A stretch of DNA of 64,000 nucleotides from Moraxellaceae bacterium (GTDB lineage Bacteria; Pseudomonadota; Gammaproteobacteria; Burkholderiales; Rhodocyclaceae): positions 1-64,000 of the forward strand of contig JAVHYF010000017.1 in assembly GCA_031119205.1 (NCBI GenBank), read 5' to 3'. Under the pieces are notes generated by a model. It was not told the origin of the DNA. It made no database searches and saw only the letters and a program-made list of their open reading frames with translations. The position numbers were made by a program, and so were the translations under genes. Of the stretch, positions 20,082 to 29,483 are shown one piece after another (position 1 is the stretch's first letter; the number at the start of each line of letters is the position of its first letter).

Positions 20082-21560
20082 ATGACTGTTCCTTACCTCA
20101 GCCTGGCGATCTGGGTGCCGATTTTCGGTGGCCTGCTGACGCTCTTCGCCGGCAAAGACCGCAATGCGCCGGTCGCGCGGATCATCGCGCTGCTGACTGC
20201 GCTGGCCGGCTTCCTCATCACCATCCCGCTGTACACCGGGTTCGATACCACCCAGGCGAACATGCAGTTCCTGGAAGTGCTTCCCTGGGTCCAGTACTTC
20301 AATGTGAGCTACGCGCTGGGCGTGGATGGCATCTCGATGCCCTTCGTGATCCTGAACAGCTTCATCACCATCTTCGTGGTGGTTGCCGGCTGGGAAGTCA
20401 TCCAGGAGAAGGTCGCGCAGTACATGGCTGCGTTCCTGATCATGTCGGGCCTTACCAACGGCATCTTCAGCGCCCTCGATGGCGTGCTGTTCTACGTGTT
20501 CTTCGAAGCCGCGCTGATCCCGATGTACCTGATCATCGGTATCTGGGGCGGCCCCAACCGCGTGTATGCGGCGCTGAAGTTCTTCCTCTATACGCTGCTG
20601 GGTTCGCTGTTGATGCTGGTGGCATTCATCTACCTGTTCCAGCATTCCGGTGGCAGCTTCAGCATCCTCGACTGGCACGCCGCACCGCTGTCGATGCGTG
20701 AGCAGAGCTGGATATTCTTCGCCTTCCTCGCATCCTTCGCCGTGAAGGTGCCGATGTGGCCGGTGCACACCTGGCTGCCGGACGCCCACGTGGAGGCGCC
20801 CACCGGAGGTTCGGTGGTGCTGGCAGCCATCGCGCTGAAGCTCGGCGCCTACGGCTTCCTGCGTTTCTCGCTGCCGATCGTGCCGGACGCCAGCCAGTAC
20901 TTCGCGCCGCTGATGATCACGCTGTCGCTGATCGCGGTGATCTACATCGGCTTCGTCGCGCTGGTGCAGACCGACATGAAGAAGCTGGTGGCGTATTCGT
21001 CCATTTCGCACATGGGCTTCGCCACGCTGGGCTTCTTCATGTTCAACCAGCTGGGCATCGAAGGTGCGCTGGTGCAGATGATTTCCCACGGCTTCGTGTC
21101 GGGTGCGATGTTCCTCTGCATCGGCGTTCTGTACGACCGCGTGCACAGCCGCCAGATCGCCGACTACGGTGGCGTGGTGAACACCATGCCGAAGTTCGCG
21201 GCCTTCTTCCTGTTGTTCGCCATGGCCAACGCCGGCCTGCCGGCTACCAGCGGCTTCGTGGGCGAGTTCATGGTGGTGCTGGGCGCCGTCAAGTACAACT
21301 TCTGGATCGGCTTTGCTGCCGCCACGACGCTGATCCTCGGCGCCGCCTACACGCTGTGGATGTACAAGCGCGTGGTGTTCGGCCCTGTGGGCAACCACCA
21401 CGTTGCCGAGCTGAAGGACCTCAATGCCCGCGAGTTCCTGTTCCTGGCAGTGCTGGCGCTGTGCGTACTCGGCTTCGGCCTGTATCCGCTGCCGCTGACT
21501 GAAGTCATGCATGCCACGGTCGACGAGCTGCTCCGCCACGTCGCCAACAGCAAACTCTGA
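20082..21560 (+). CDS. nuoM: NADH-quinone oxidoreductase subunit M
   Basis: Antiporter-like proton-pumping membrane subunit, 492 residues and about 14 helices. Conserved residues include Glu in FFEAALIPMYLIIGIWGG and Lys in FAVKVPMWPVHTWLPDAHVE, then QTDMKKLVAYSSISHMGF. The start at 20082 follows a 50-base gap after nuoL in which no other gene is seen. Confidence 0.97.
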   Translation: MTVPYLSLAIWVPIFGGLLTLFAGKDRNAPVARIIALLTALAGFLITIPLYTGFDTTQANMQFLEVLPWVQYFNVSYALGVDGISMPFVILNSFITIFVVVAGWEVIQEKVAQYMAAFLIMSGLTNGIFSALDGVLFYVFFEAALIPMYLIIGIWGGPNRVYAALKFFLYTLLGSLLMLVAFIYLFQHSGGSFSILDWHAAPLSMREQSWIFFAFLASFAVKVPMWPVHTWLPDAHVEAPTGGSVVLAAIALKLGAYGFLRFSLPIVPDASQYFAPLMITLSLIAVIYIGFVALVQTDMKKLVAYSSISHMGFATLGFFMFNQLGIEGALVQMISHGFVSGAMFLCIGVLYDRVHSRQIADYGGVVNTMPKFAAFFLLFAMANAGLPATSGFVGEFMVVLGAVKYNFWIGFAAATTLILGAAYTLWMYKRVVFGPVGNHHVAELKDLNAREFLFLAVLALCVLGFGLYPLPLTEVMHATVDELLRHVANSKL

Positions 21561-21593
21561 ACGCCGCCGACACGATTGCACAGGTTCTGATCA

Positions 21594-23138
21594 ATGGAAT
21601 TCCAGATCCCAAATTTCGCACCCGCCGCCGCCGAAATCTTCGTTGCGGCCATGGCGCTGGTGCTGCTGATGGTGGCGGCCTTCGCGCGCCCGGGCGGTGG
21701 TCGTTGTGCTGCCTTCTGGGTCAGCCAGATAACCCTGCTGGTGGCCGCCGTACTGTCCCTGCCGGTCGACTGGAGCGCTGGCGTGTGGGAAGCCTTGAGC
21801 AACAGCGAGGGTGGCTTCGCCATGTGGCTGCTGAGCTGGCTGGCCAGCGGCAAGGTGACCTTCACCTTCGGACTGTCCTTCCTGTCCGACCCGCTGGGCG
21901 GCATGCTGAAGAGCCTGGTCTGTCTGGCCGTGATGGCGGTGCTGCTGTATGGCCGTCGCTACCTGAATGATCGCAAGCTCGAGACGCCGGAGTACTACGT
22001 CGTCGCCATCTGCGCGACGCTGGGCATGCTGGTGCTGATTTCCGCCAGCAGTCTGCTGACCATCTACATGGGCCTGGAGCTGCTGTCGCTGTCGTCCTAC
22101 GCACTGGTGGCTGCCGATCGCGACAATCCGCGCGCAACCGAAGCCGCAATGAAGTATTTCGTGTTGGGCGCACTCGCCTCTGGCCTGCTGCTGTACGGCA
22201 TCTCGATGGTCTATGGCGCCACCGGTACGCTGGACATCATCGAAGTGGCGCGCGGTCTGTATGAGCAACAGGTCAACCGCACGGTGCTGCTGTTCGGCCT
22301 GGTCTTCGTGGTGGCCGGCATCGCCTTCAAGCTGGGTGTCGTGCCGTTCCACATGTGGATTCCCGACGTGTATCACGGTGCGCCGACATCGGTGACCCTG
22401 CTGATCTCCACTGCGCCCAAGCTCGCGGCTTTCGCCATGGCCTTCCGCCTGCTTGCGCTGGGCATGTGGGACCTGGCCCCGCAATGGCAGAAGATGCTGA
22501 TGATCGCGGCCGTGGCCTCCATCGTGCTGGGTAACCTGGCAGCAATTGCGCAGACCAACCTCAAGCGCATGCTGGCGTACTCCGGCATCTCGCACATGGG
22601 CTTCATGCTGCTGGGCCTGATGGCTGCCAAGGGTTCGCCGCACGACCTGTTCAACGCCTACGCGTCTTCGCTGTTCTACGTCGTCATCTACGTGCTGACC
22701 ACCCTGGCCTCGTTCGGCATCCTGCTGATGATGTCGCGCGAAGGCTTCGAGGCCGAGAACATCGACGACTTCCGTGGCCTGAACCGTCGCAACAGCTGGT
22801 GGGCAGCGATGATGGCGATCGTCATGCTGTCCACGGCGGGCCTGCCGTTCTTCGTCGGCTTCTTCTCGAAGTTCTTCGTGCTGCAGGCGGTGTTGTCCGC
22901 CGGCCATCTGCCGCTGGCCGTGCTGGCCGTGCTGATGTCGCTGGTCGGTGCCTTCTTCTACCTGCGTATCGTGAAGGTCATGTACTTCGACGAGCCGACG
23001 GATGACACCCCTGTGCGCGCGTCCCGCGGCTTCGGCCTGGTGCTGTCGTCCAATGTGCTGGCGGTGGCGGTGCTGGGCATCATGCCCGGCTGGCTGATGA
23101 ACTTCTGCGTGCTGATACTGCGTAGTTCCTTTGGCTGA
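21594..23138 (+). CDS. nuoN: NADH-quinone oxidoreductase subunit N
   Basis: Third antiporter-like subunit and last gene of the nuo operon. It has 514 residues. Conserved parts: YMGLELLSLSSYALVA near residue 157, the lysine helix FKLGVVPFHMWIPDVYHGAP, and QTNLKRMLAYSGISHMGFM. A perfect-palindrome terminator follows 25 bases after the stop, closing the operon. Confidence 0.97.
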   Translation: MEFQIPNFAPAAAEIFVAAMALVLLMVAAFARPGGGRCAAFWVSQITLLVAAVLSLPVDWSAGVWEALSNSEGGFAMWLLSWLASGKVTFTFGLSFLSDPLGGMLKSLVCLAVMAVLLYGRRYLNDRKLETPEYYVVAICATLGMLVLISASSLLTIYMGLELLSLSSYALVAADRDNPRATEAAMKYFVLGALASGLLLYGISMVYGATGTLDIIEVARGLYEQQVNRTVLLFGLVFVVAGIAFKLGVVPFHMWIPDVYHGAPTSVTLLISTAPKLAAFAMAFRLLALGMWDLAPQWQKMLMIAAVASIVLGNLAAIAQTNLKRMLAYSGISHMGFMLLGLMAAKGSPHDLFNAYASSLFYVVIYVLTTLASFGILLMMSREGFEAENIDDFRGLNRRNSWWAAMMAIVMLSTAGLPFFVGFFSKFFVLQAVLSAGHLPLAVLAVLMSLVGAFFYLRIVKVMYFDEPTDDTPVRASRGFGLVLSSNVLAVAVLGIMPGWLMNFCVLILRSSFG

Positions 23139-23162
23139 TCACTGATCCGCCCGCCCCCCGCG

Positions 23163-23194
23163 AAGCCTGTCACGCATGCGTGACAGGCTTTTTC
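23163..23194 (+). terminator. Terminator ending the nuo operon
   Basis: A perfect 14+14 base palindrome (23163-23190) centred on GCATGC ends in TTTTT. It sits 25 bases after nuoN and 26 bases before the Nudix gene. Confidence 0.85.
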
Positions 23195-23219
23195 ATGACT
23201 GTCCCCCGGAGTTCCCTGC

Positions 23220-23756
23220 GTGAAGCATCTTGAAGAAACCCGCATCGATGGCGAACAGATCCTCGATGGTCGCTTGCTGAAAGTCTTCCGGGATCACGTA
23301 CGGTTGCCCGACGGTCGCGAGGCCACCCGCGAGTACGTCAAGCATCCTGGCGCCTGCATGGTGATCGCCGAGTTACGCCCCGGCGTCCTGATCCTCGAGC
23401 GCCAGTATCGTTATCCGGTGGGGCGGGTCTGTCTCGAGATGCCTGCTGGCAAGCTGGACCCTGATGAGAGCCCGCTGCGCTGCGCACAGCGGGAGTTGCA
23501 GGAAGAAACCGGCTACTCCGCGACGGGGTGGCGCCACGTCGGCACGCTGCATCCGTGCATCGGTTATTCGGATGAGCATATCGAGATCTTCCTCGCACAG
23601 GGTCTCAGCCTCGGTGAGCGCAAGCTGGACGACGGCGAGTTCCTGGACGTGCTGGAAATGAGTCTGGAGGAGGCGGAAGCCGCCGTGCTCGATGGTCGTA
23701 TCAGCGACGGCAAGACGATTGCGGGGCTGTTCTGGGCCCGCAAACTACTGGTTTGA
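23220..23756 (+). CDS. Nudix hydrolase, ADP-ribose pyrophosphatase type
   Basis: Probably hydrolyses ADP-ribose or a related nucleoside-diphosphate sugar to AMP and ribose-5-phosphate. It has 178 residues with the complete Nudix box G-x5-E-x7-RE-x2-EE-x-G at residues 77-99. The conserved QYRYPVGRVCLEMPAGKLD before it is typical of the NudF/ADP-ribose branch. The start is GTG at 23220, preceded by CGGAG. It stands alone between the nuo terminator and the cytochrome promoter region. The exact substrate is not provable from sequence. Confidence 0.9.
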   Translation: MKHLEETRIDGEQILDGRLLKVFRDHVRLPDGREATREYVKHPGACMVIAELRPGVLILERQYRYPVGRVCLEMPAGKLDPDESPLRCAQRELQEETGYSATGWRHVGTLHPCIGYSDEHIEIFLAQGLSLGERKLDDGEFLDVLEMSLEEAEAAVLDGRISDGKTIAGLFWARKLLV

Positions 23757-23773
23757 AGCATTCAAAGCTGTAA

Positions 23774-23787
23774 TTGACGCTCGTCAA
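23774..23787 (+). promoter_or_regulatory. FNR/CRP-family palindrome upstream of the cytochrome genes
   Basis: TTGAC-GCTC-GTCAA is a perfect inverted repeat with the TTGAN4-NTCAA geometry bound by FNR/ANR/DNR regulators (consensus TTGAT-N4-ATCAA). It lies about 120 bases before the first cytochrome ATG. A TAAAAT at 23824-23829 or GATACG at 23814-23819 could be the -10 element. It suggests oxygen- or nitrogen-oxide-dependent control. Confidence 0.45.
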
Positions 23788-23904
23788 TACGGCCTCACAG
23801 ATTTACTTAGTCCGATACGCCTGTAAAATCAGCGGCTGCGCACAGGTCATGCATCCTTCGCCGGGGCGATGTGCGCCAGACAGAGCCAACAACAGAGAGG
23901 CGCC

Positions 23905-24234
23905 ATGAATAAAATTGCAGTGCTGTTTGCCGTGGCCGCGACAGGTTTGCTGTGCGCGACGGCGCAGGCGGCGGAAGGCCGGGCCCAGATCGGCGCAAAG
24001 AAGATATCGATGTGCATCGGTTGCCACGGTATTCCCGGCTACAAGATCGGCTTTCCCGACACCTACCATGTTCCGAAGCTGGGCGGCCAGCATCCGGAGT
24101 ACATCGTGGCGGCCCTCAAGGCCTACAAGAGCGGCGAGCGTCAGCAGCCGACCATGAACAGCATTGCCGCGAGCCTGTCGGAACAGGACATGGCCGACAT
24201 TGCCGCGTATTACGCCGGCAAGAAGAAAAAGTGA
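23905..24234 (+). CDS. Small periplasmic class I cytochrome c (first of a pair)
   Basis: Single-haem electron carrier. The 109-residue precursor has a signal peptide ending AQA near residue 22 and haem motif CIGCH at 37-41; the Met in QPTMNSI is the likely sixth ligand. The C-terminal helix SEQDMADIAAYYAGKKK is typical of the c553/c4-like group. The start at 23905 follows AGAGAGG; the frame is open further upstream, but only this Met gives a signal peptide. It is followed 11 bases later by a paralogue of identical length. The redox partner is unknown. Confidence 0.92.
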   Translation: MNKIAVLFAVAATGLLCATAQAAEGRAQIGAKKISMCIGCHGIPGYKIGFPDTYHVPKLGGQHPEYIVAALKAYKSGERQQPTMNSIAASLSEQDMADIAAYYAGKKKK

Positions 24235-24245
24235 GGGGGCGGGGC

Positions 24246-24575
24246 ATGAAGCAGATCACCATCGTGGCCCTAGGCCTCGTTTCCATGGCCCTCGCGATGC
24301 CGGCGGTGGCAGCTCCGGGCAATGCAGCCAAGGGCAAGGATAAATCCGCAACCTGCGTGGCCTGCCACGGTGCGGACGGCAACAGCCCGACGGCGATGTT
24401 CCCGCGCATCGCCGGGCAGCACGAGGACTACCTGAATCAAGCGCTGAAGGCTTACAAGAGCGGCACGCGCAAGAACGAAGTCATGAAGGGCATCGTTGCG
24501 CCGCTGTCAGCACAGGACATGGCGGATCTGGCCGCTTACTTCGCCAGCCAGAAGGGCCTCGAGATCAAGCGTTGA
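24246..24575 (+). CDS. Small periplasmic class I cytochrome c (second of a pair)
   Basis: 109-residue precursor with a signal peptide (cleavage likely after AVA, residue 23) and haem motif CVACH at 37-41, the same position as in its neighbour. It shares the patterns GQHxxY, ALKAYKSG and LSxQDMAD with the first cytochrome, so the two arose by tandem duplication. It resembles one half of a dihaem cytochrome c4. SD GGGGGCGGGG precedes the ATG. The pair is closed by a bidirectional terminator. Confidence 0.92.
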   Translation: MKQITIVALGLVSMALAMPAVAAPGNAAKGKDKSATCVACHGADGNSPTAMFPRIAGQHEDYLNQALKAYKSGTRKNEVMKGIVAPLSAQDMADLAAYFASQKGLEIKR

Positions 24576-24608
24576 TCCGGCTTGCCCCGTGTGCAGGGGC
24601 ACGCAGAG

Positions 24609-24650
24609 CAGCAAAACGAAACGGCCCCGCGGGGCCGTTTCGTTTTGCTG
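24609..24650. terminator. Bidirectional palindromic terminator between the cytochromes and wrbA
   Basis: A perfect 42-base palindrome (21-base arms) with a GC-rich centre and A-rich/T-rich flanks, placed between the convergent cytochrome pair (+) and wrbA (-). Either strand gives a stem with an internal T-rich 3' side, as expected for a shared terminator. Confidence 0.85.
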
Positions 24651-24686
24651 CAACGCCTGGCTTGCGTAGCGTTTGGTAGCGTCTGT

Positions 24687-25301
24687 TCAGCTGCCACCCA
24701 GTTTCAGCTTGCGGGTGATGCCTGCCACATGCTCGCCCTGGAAGCGGGCGCCGGCCAGCTCATTGGCGCTGGGCTGGCGGGAGCCGTCACCGCCTGCGAT
24801 GGTGCTGGCACCGTAAGGCGAGCAACCGGTAAGTTCATCGACACCCATCTGGCCGGCGAAACTGTAGGGCAGGCCGACGATGATCATCCCCTGATGGAGC
24901 AGGGTGGTGTGGAAGGACAGGATGGTGCTTTCCTGGCCGCCGTGCTGTGTGGCACTGGAGGTGAACACACTGCCCACCTTGCCGATCAGTGCGCCCTTGG
25001 CCCACAGCCCGCCGGTCTGGTCGAGGAAGTTGCGCATCTGAGCTGCCATGTTGCCGAATCGCGTCGGGCTTCCAAAAATGATTGCGTCATAGTCGGCCAG
25101 CTCGTTGGGCGTGGCGAACGGGGCATCCTGGCTGACCTTCATGCCGGCCTTGCCGGCGACCTCGTCGGACACCAGTTCGGGCACGCGCTTGATGGTCACC
25201 GCAGTGTCTGCCACCTTGGCTGCGCCCTCGGCGATTGCCTTCGCCATGGTTTCGATATGGCCGTATGCGCTGTAGTACAGCACCAGAATCTTCGTGCTCA
25301 T
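24687..25301 (-). CDS. wrbA: NAD(P)H:quinone oxidoreductase WrbA
   Basis: Flavodoxin-like FMN enzyme that reduces quinones by two electrons and limits redox cycling. It has 204 residues. The N-terminal phosphate-binding loop [12 protein letters not shown] lies at 9-20. [14 protein letters not shown] and the conserved [14 protein letters not shown] and GCSPYGAST segments identify WrbA rather than an ordinary flavodoxin. An AGGAG Shine-Dalgarno precedes the start codon at 25301. It is a single gene, divergent from the following small exported protein. Confidence 0.95.
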   Translation of the reverse strand: MSTKILVLYYSAYGHIETMAKAIAEGAAKVADTAVTIKRVPELVSDEVAGKAGMKVSQDAPFATPNELADYDAIIFGSPTRFGNMAAQMRNFLDQTGGLWAKGALIGKVGSVFTSSATQHGGQESTILSFHTTLLHQGMIIVGLPYSFAGQMGVDELTGCSPYGASTIAGGDGSRQPSANELAGARFQGEHVAGITRKLKLGGS

Positions 25302-25461
25302 GGGTAACTCCTGATGGGAGGGGAAGGGAATCTGCCGTGGGCGGTTCCGTATGAACGTGTCGGTACAGACCTAGTTCCACTACATGCAGCATAGCCGAGC
25401 TGTTTGCTGGTGTGCTCGGTGCAAAGGCTGGCTATCCTGACAGCCTTTAGGGAGAGCCATC

Positions 25462-25716
25462 ATGACGACACCTGTGATCACCTTGAGTCTGCCCCGTGTG
25501 TTGCTGGTACTGGGCGCGTTTGCCTTGCTTGTGGCCGGAGCGGCCCGGTTGCCGGAGGCAGAGGCCCAGCAGCCATTGCTGGCGCCACCGGAATGCGTAT
25601 GTGCCAAGGCGGCCCGACTGGACAATGCCAGCGTCGCGGCCTGTACCTGCGGCAGCATGAACTGCGTCAGCCTCGTGACAGCCGCGGGTGCGGGCAGCGC
25701 ACTGTCCTGTCGCTGA
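25462..25716 (+). CDS. Small exported six-cysteine protein, function unknown
   Basis: I do not recognise a family. The 84-residue product has a classical signal peptide (hydrophobic residues 12-27, AEA cleavage near 35), leaving a mature peptide of about 49 residues with six Cys at 45, 47, 61, 63, 68 and 83. The CxC...CxC pattern could form disulfides or bind metal. A GGGAGAG Shine-Dalgarno lies eight bases before the ATG, and composition matches the neighbours. It is not obviously in an operon. Confidence 0.7.
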   Translation: MTTPVITLSLPRVLLVLGAFALLVAGAARLPEAEAQQPLLAPPECVCAKAARLDNASVAACTCGSMNCVSLVTAAGAGSALSCR

Positions 25717-25818
25717 TCCGGGCGCCGCTGGCCGCTGGTCTCCGCCGCCCGGATGGCTGCTTGCGCTTTGCATGGAAAGGCGTAGCGTCCACCGCGTCAT
25801 CCATAGGGCATCCGATCC

Positions 25819-26349
25819 ATGAGCGTGCTCGACGCCAAGTCCTTTCTGCTCGATACAGACCTGCTGCACTGGCTCTGCCAGGTCGGCATGGCTGAGAGCG
25901 GCCTCGTCGGGCGGCGCCTGTTCGCCACGCATGCCCAGCTGGCCGAACTGCGCATGCTGAAGGACCCGGCCCGGCGTGCCGAGCTGGTGGCCGCGTTCGA
26001 AGGCGTGTTGAGTCCGGAGGCGCTGGAGCCTCAGGGCGTCACGGCGTCGGGTGACCTTACTGAATCCCAGGTCCTCAATACCTCCACCTGGCTCAGGGAC
26101 GACTTCTCGTTCGAGCAGAACGAGCCTGCCGAAGAGAGCCAGCCGACCTATGGCCAGCTGTTCGAGGCTCTGGAAATGCGCGAGCGCAAACGCCACAACG
26201 TTCAGGACGCGGTTGTCGTCGAGACTGCGCTGAAGCAAGGTGCGACCCTGATTACGGCTGACCGTGTGATTGCCCATGTCATGCGGCAATGGAACGGAAG
26301 CGTCGAGGAATGGATGCTGCCTGCCGGGCTTCAGGTCGGCACCCAATGA
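25819..26349 (+). CDS. PIN-domain-like protein
   Basis: Probably a PIN-fold nuclease-type protein of 176 residues. Acidic positions are arranged as in PIN domains: LLDTDLLHWL at the N-terminus, the E of QLAELRML near residue 43, and the NVQDAVVVETALKQGATLITADR block near 127-150, which resembles the conserved D...A...TxD core. No antitoxin-type gene precedes it, so a toxin role is not supported. Convergent with nrdJ. Confidence 0.6.
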   Translation: MSVLDAKSFLLDTDLLHWLCQVGMAESGLVGRRLFATHAQLAELRMLKDPARRAELVAAFEGVLSPEALEPQGVTASGDLTESQVLNTSTWLRDDFSFEQNEPAEESQPTYGQLFEALEMRERKRHNVQDAVVVETALKQGATLITADRVIAHVMRQWNGSVEEWMLPAGLQVGTQ

Positions 26350-26414
26350 GTTGCCGGCACTAGCTCACGGTCCGTTTCGTCCGCAAGCGCCTGCTGGCAA
26401 CCTTCACCTCGTTG

Positions 26415-29291
26415 TCAGCCGCAACTCCCCACTGCACCGCATGCCGTGCAGAAATCGCATCCGTCCTTCTTGATCACCGCGTGGTTGCCGCATTCATTGC
26501 ACAAGGCGCCCTGCATCACACGCGGCTCGTCGTCGCCACGTGGTGCTTCCAGGATGCCCATCTCGCGCATCGGGTAGCCGTTCTCGTCCAGAACGCCCAG
26601 CATGGCGTAGCGATGGATGATCAGCCGCGCAAGATAAGCAACGGTGCTGGGCCAGTTCTGCTGGCGGCGTGTGCCGGGCACGAAGGCCATGAAATCGCCG
26701 AGCGGCTCCGGGTAGTTCAGCAGCTTGCGCAGCTTCATGCCGATCCATGCCGGGTCCATCACGCGCATGTCCAGCGACAGCACGCGCGCCAGCCCGTCGA
26801 GCGCGCGGGGGTAGTTGCCGGATAGCCACATGGAATAGGGTCGCGTGACGCCGTCCGGCAAGGTGATTTCCTTCAGCCCTAGCACGAAGTCCTCGCCGCT
26901 GGCCGGGTTCTGGATGTCCACCGTCCAGGACAACGTGCCGTCAGTGCCGGTCTTCGGTTCCTGCGCACTGAACACCGCGTCGAGCACGGGGTTGGTTCCC
27001 TGTTGTTCGAAGGCACCGAGCTTCTCGCAGCGATAGCGCAGTACCTGCGCGAAAGCAGCGACCACGCCGGGCACGCGTCGGGTTTCGCCGTGCGGCGGGA
27101 AACGTAGCTCGAAGCCGGCCTCGCCGACGATATGCGCCAGCATGTCCAGCTTCAGCTTGAGCCAGGCGCGGTCGTTGGCGCGCATGTCCATGGACAGTGT
27201 CTTGGCGAGTGCACCAAGGCCGCGTGGCTGGTCGGCACCGTTTACCCATACCTCGAAGGGGAAATCGCCCGCGCTGTCGATGGCACCGGTCTGGCCGACG
27301 AACAGTGCGAAGCTGCCCTGCGGCGTCTCCAGCATGTAGGTCCATGAGGTGTTGCCATCGGGCAGTTCCGGGCGGCCGGGCCAGCGAAGGCTGGACAGCA
27401 CCGGGGCGGGCAGGTTGGGGATGCTCAGGCGGCGGTTCGCGTCGCTCACGACGACGTCATGCGGCGCCTTCTTCGGCGTGTCGACCGACAGCACCGAGCC
27501 CAGCACGCTGTTGGGTCGGTAGGTGGCCAGCCCCTTGAGGCCGGCTTTCCAGGCGCTGAGGTAGAGGTTCTCGAAGTCTGTGTAGGGATAGTCGCCGGGG
27601 ACATTCACGGTTTTCGAGATGCTGGTGTCCACGCAGGGGGCCACGGCCGCCACCATGTTCTTGTGCGCCTCGGCGGAAATTTCCAGTGCGGTGACGAAAG
27701 CCGGAGGCAGCCGGTCCATGTCGCCACCGAGATGCCGGTACAGGCGCCAGGCGTAATCTTCCACCGCGTACTCTTTCAGCGTGCCGTCGGCCATGCGCTT
27801 CTTGCGCGTATAGGTCCAGGAGAAGGGGGGCTCGATGCCATTGCTGGCGTTATCGGCGAAAGCCAGCGAGATGGTGCCGGTCGGTGCGATGGACAGCAGG
27901 TGCGAGTTGCGGATGCCGTGCTTGCGGATGGCGTCCTTGATTTCGCCCGGTAGGCGCGAGGCGAAGTTGCCGCCGGACAGGTAGAGGTCGGCGTTGAACA
28001 GCGGAAAGGCACCGCGCTCCCGCGCCAGTTCAACCGAGGCCAGGTAGGCGCGGTCGCGCATGGTTTCCGAGATGCGGGTGGCCATGGCGCAGGCTTGCGG
28101 CGTGTCGTAGCGCAGGCCGAGCATGATCAGCGCGTCCCCCAGGCCGGTGAACCCCAGCCCGATGCGACGCTTGTTGCGCGCCTCCTGCTGCTGTTGCGGC
28201 AGCGGCCAGTGCGTCACATCCAGCACGTTGTCCAGCATGCGCACGGATACTTCCACCGCGCGTGCGAAACCTGCGAAGTCGAACTCCGCCTGCTCGCTGA
28301 AGGCCTGGCGGATGAACAAGGTCAGGTTGATCGAACCCAGGCAGCAGCAGCCGTAGGGTGGTAGTGGCTGCTCGGCACACGGGTTGGTGGCCTCTATGGT
28401 CTCGCAGTAGTAGAGGTTGTTGTCGCGGTTGATGCGGTCCAGGAAAAGGATGCCGGGCTCGGCGTGATCGTAGGTGGAGCGCATGACCTGATCCCACAGC
28501 TCGCGGGCGCGCAGCTTGCGGTAGACCCACCAGCCGTCCTCGCGCTGGTAGCCCCCAGCGGCGCGGATTTCAGGGCCGGGTTCGGCGCGATGCGCCAGGT
28601 CGATCTCGCTATCGGCTTCAACCGCGCGCATGAACGTGTCGGTCACTGCCACCGAGATGTTGAAGTTGGACAGGTCGCCCTGGTCCTTGGCGTGCACGAA
28701 CAGTTCGATGTCCGGGTGGTCGCACCGCAGTACGCCCATCTGCGCGCCGCGACGGGCGCCGGCAGACTCGACCGTTTCGCAGGAGCGGTCGAACACGCGC
28801 ATGTAGCTGACCGGGCCGGATGCGCGACTCTGGGTGCCGCGCACCATTGCGCCGACCGGGCGGATCGCCGAAAAGTCATAGCCGACCCCGCCGCCACGCC
28901 GCATGGTCTCCGCAGCCTGGGCCAGCGCGGTGTAGATGCCGGGGCGACCGTCGGATTCCTCGGTGACGGAGTCACCCACAGGCTGTACGAAGCAGTTGAT
29001 CAGGGTGGCGGCCAGCTGGGTGCCGGCCGCCGAGTTGATACGCCCGGCGGGGACGAAACCGTTCTGCTGGGTCTCGAAGAAGCGGGCCTCCCAGTGCGCG
29101 CGCTTGTCTTCTGGCTCCATGCTGGCCAGGGCGCGGGCAACACGACGCCGCACGTCGGTGACGCCGGCCTCGTTACCCTTCGCGTATTTCTCGAGCAACA
29201 CTTCGCCCGAAATTTCCTGCTCGACCAGCGGTGTCCCCGCTTTCGTTCCGGACGAGCGGGAGGCGGAGGACGGGGGAAGGCCAGGGCGCAT
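26415..29291 (-). CDS. nrdJ: Adenosylcobalamin-dependent ribonucleoside-diphosphate reductase (class II)
   Basis: Makes deoxyribonucleotides using a B12-derived thiyl radical, so it works with or without oxygen. It has 958 residues. Cys100 in the first disulfide position, [22 protein letters not shown], and the active-site loop [14 protein letters not shown] with Cys305 and Glu307 are present. The C-terminal third holds two related copies of a block with the pattern [13 protein letters not shown]...AWLKLKL, then a zinc-type tail with repeated Cys pairs (residues 931-958). GAGGT precedes the start codon at 29291. I saw no cobalamin riboswitch upstream. Confidence 0.95.
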   Translation of the reverse strand: MRPGLPPSSASRSSGTKAGTPLVEQEISGEVLLEKYAKGNEAGVTDVRRRVARALASMEPEDKRAHWEARFFETQQNGFVPAGRINSAAGTQLAATLINCFVQPVGDSVTEESDGRPGIYTALAQAAETMRRGGGVGYDFSAIRPVGAMVRGTQSRASGPVSYMRVFDRSCETVESAGARRGAQMGVLRCDHPDIELFVHAKDQGDLSNFNISVAVTDTFMRAVEADSEIDLAHRAEPGPEIRAAGGYQREDGWWVYRKLRARELWDQVMRSTYDHAEPGILFLDRINRDNNLYYCETIEATNPCAEQPLPPYGCCCLGSINLTLFIRQAFSEQAEFDFAGFARAVEVSVRMLDNVLDVTHWPLPQQQQEARNKRRIGLGFTGLGDALIMLGLRYDTPQACAMATRISETMRDRAYLASVELARERGAFPLFNADLYLSGGNFASRLPGEIKDAIRKHGIRNSHLLSIAPTGTISLAFADNASNGIEPPFSWTYTRKKRMADGTLKEYAVEDYAWRLYRHLGGDMDRLPPAFVTALEISAEAHKNMVAAVAPCVDTSISKTVNVPGDYPYTDFENLYLSAWKAGLKGLATYRPNSVLGSVLSVDTPKKAPHDVVVSDANRRLSIPNLPAPVLSSLRWPGRPELPDGNTSWTYMLETPQGSFALFVGQTGAIDSAGDFPFEVWVNGADQPRGLGALAKTLSMDMRANDRAWLKLKLDMLAHIVGEAGFELRFPPHGETRRVPGVVAAFAQVLRYRCEKLGAFEQQGTNPVLDAVFSAQEPKTGTDGTLSWTVDIQNPASGEDFVLGLKEITLPDGVTRPYSMWLSGNYPRALDGLARVLSLDMRVMDPAWIGMKLRKLLNYPEPLGDFMAFVPGTRRQQNWPSTVAYLARLIIHRYAMLGVLDENGYPMREMGILEAPRGDDEPRVMQGALCNECGNHAVIKKDGCDFCTACGAVGSCG

Positions 29292-29483
29292 GGCGGATAC
29301 CTCGGGCGGGCTGGGCGGCCTGTCAGCGTAGTCCGGCCGGCTGCGTGTCGCTATGGAAATATTGGATGACGCGAGATGCGGATGGTGACGTCTCGATCCG
29401 CTTTGCCGCGCCCCTGCCGCGCCGACCGGCAGGGCCGTTTACGGGCTCAACTCATTGGAACCCGCGGTGATGCTGACGTTCCG

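Noticed and set aside
19935-21581. 548-codon minus-strand frame opposite nuoM.
   Set aside because: Low-complexity His/Gln/Arg/Glu-rich shadow of nuoM with no signature.
29292-29483. Search for a cobalamin riboswitch upstream of the B12-dependent nrdJ.
   Set aside because: No B12-box-like sequence or extended fold was recognised in the 192 bases.
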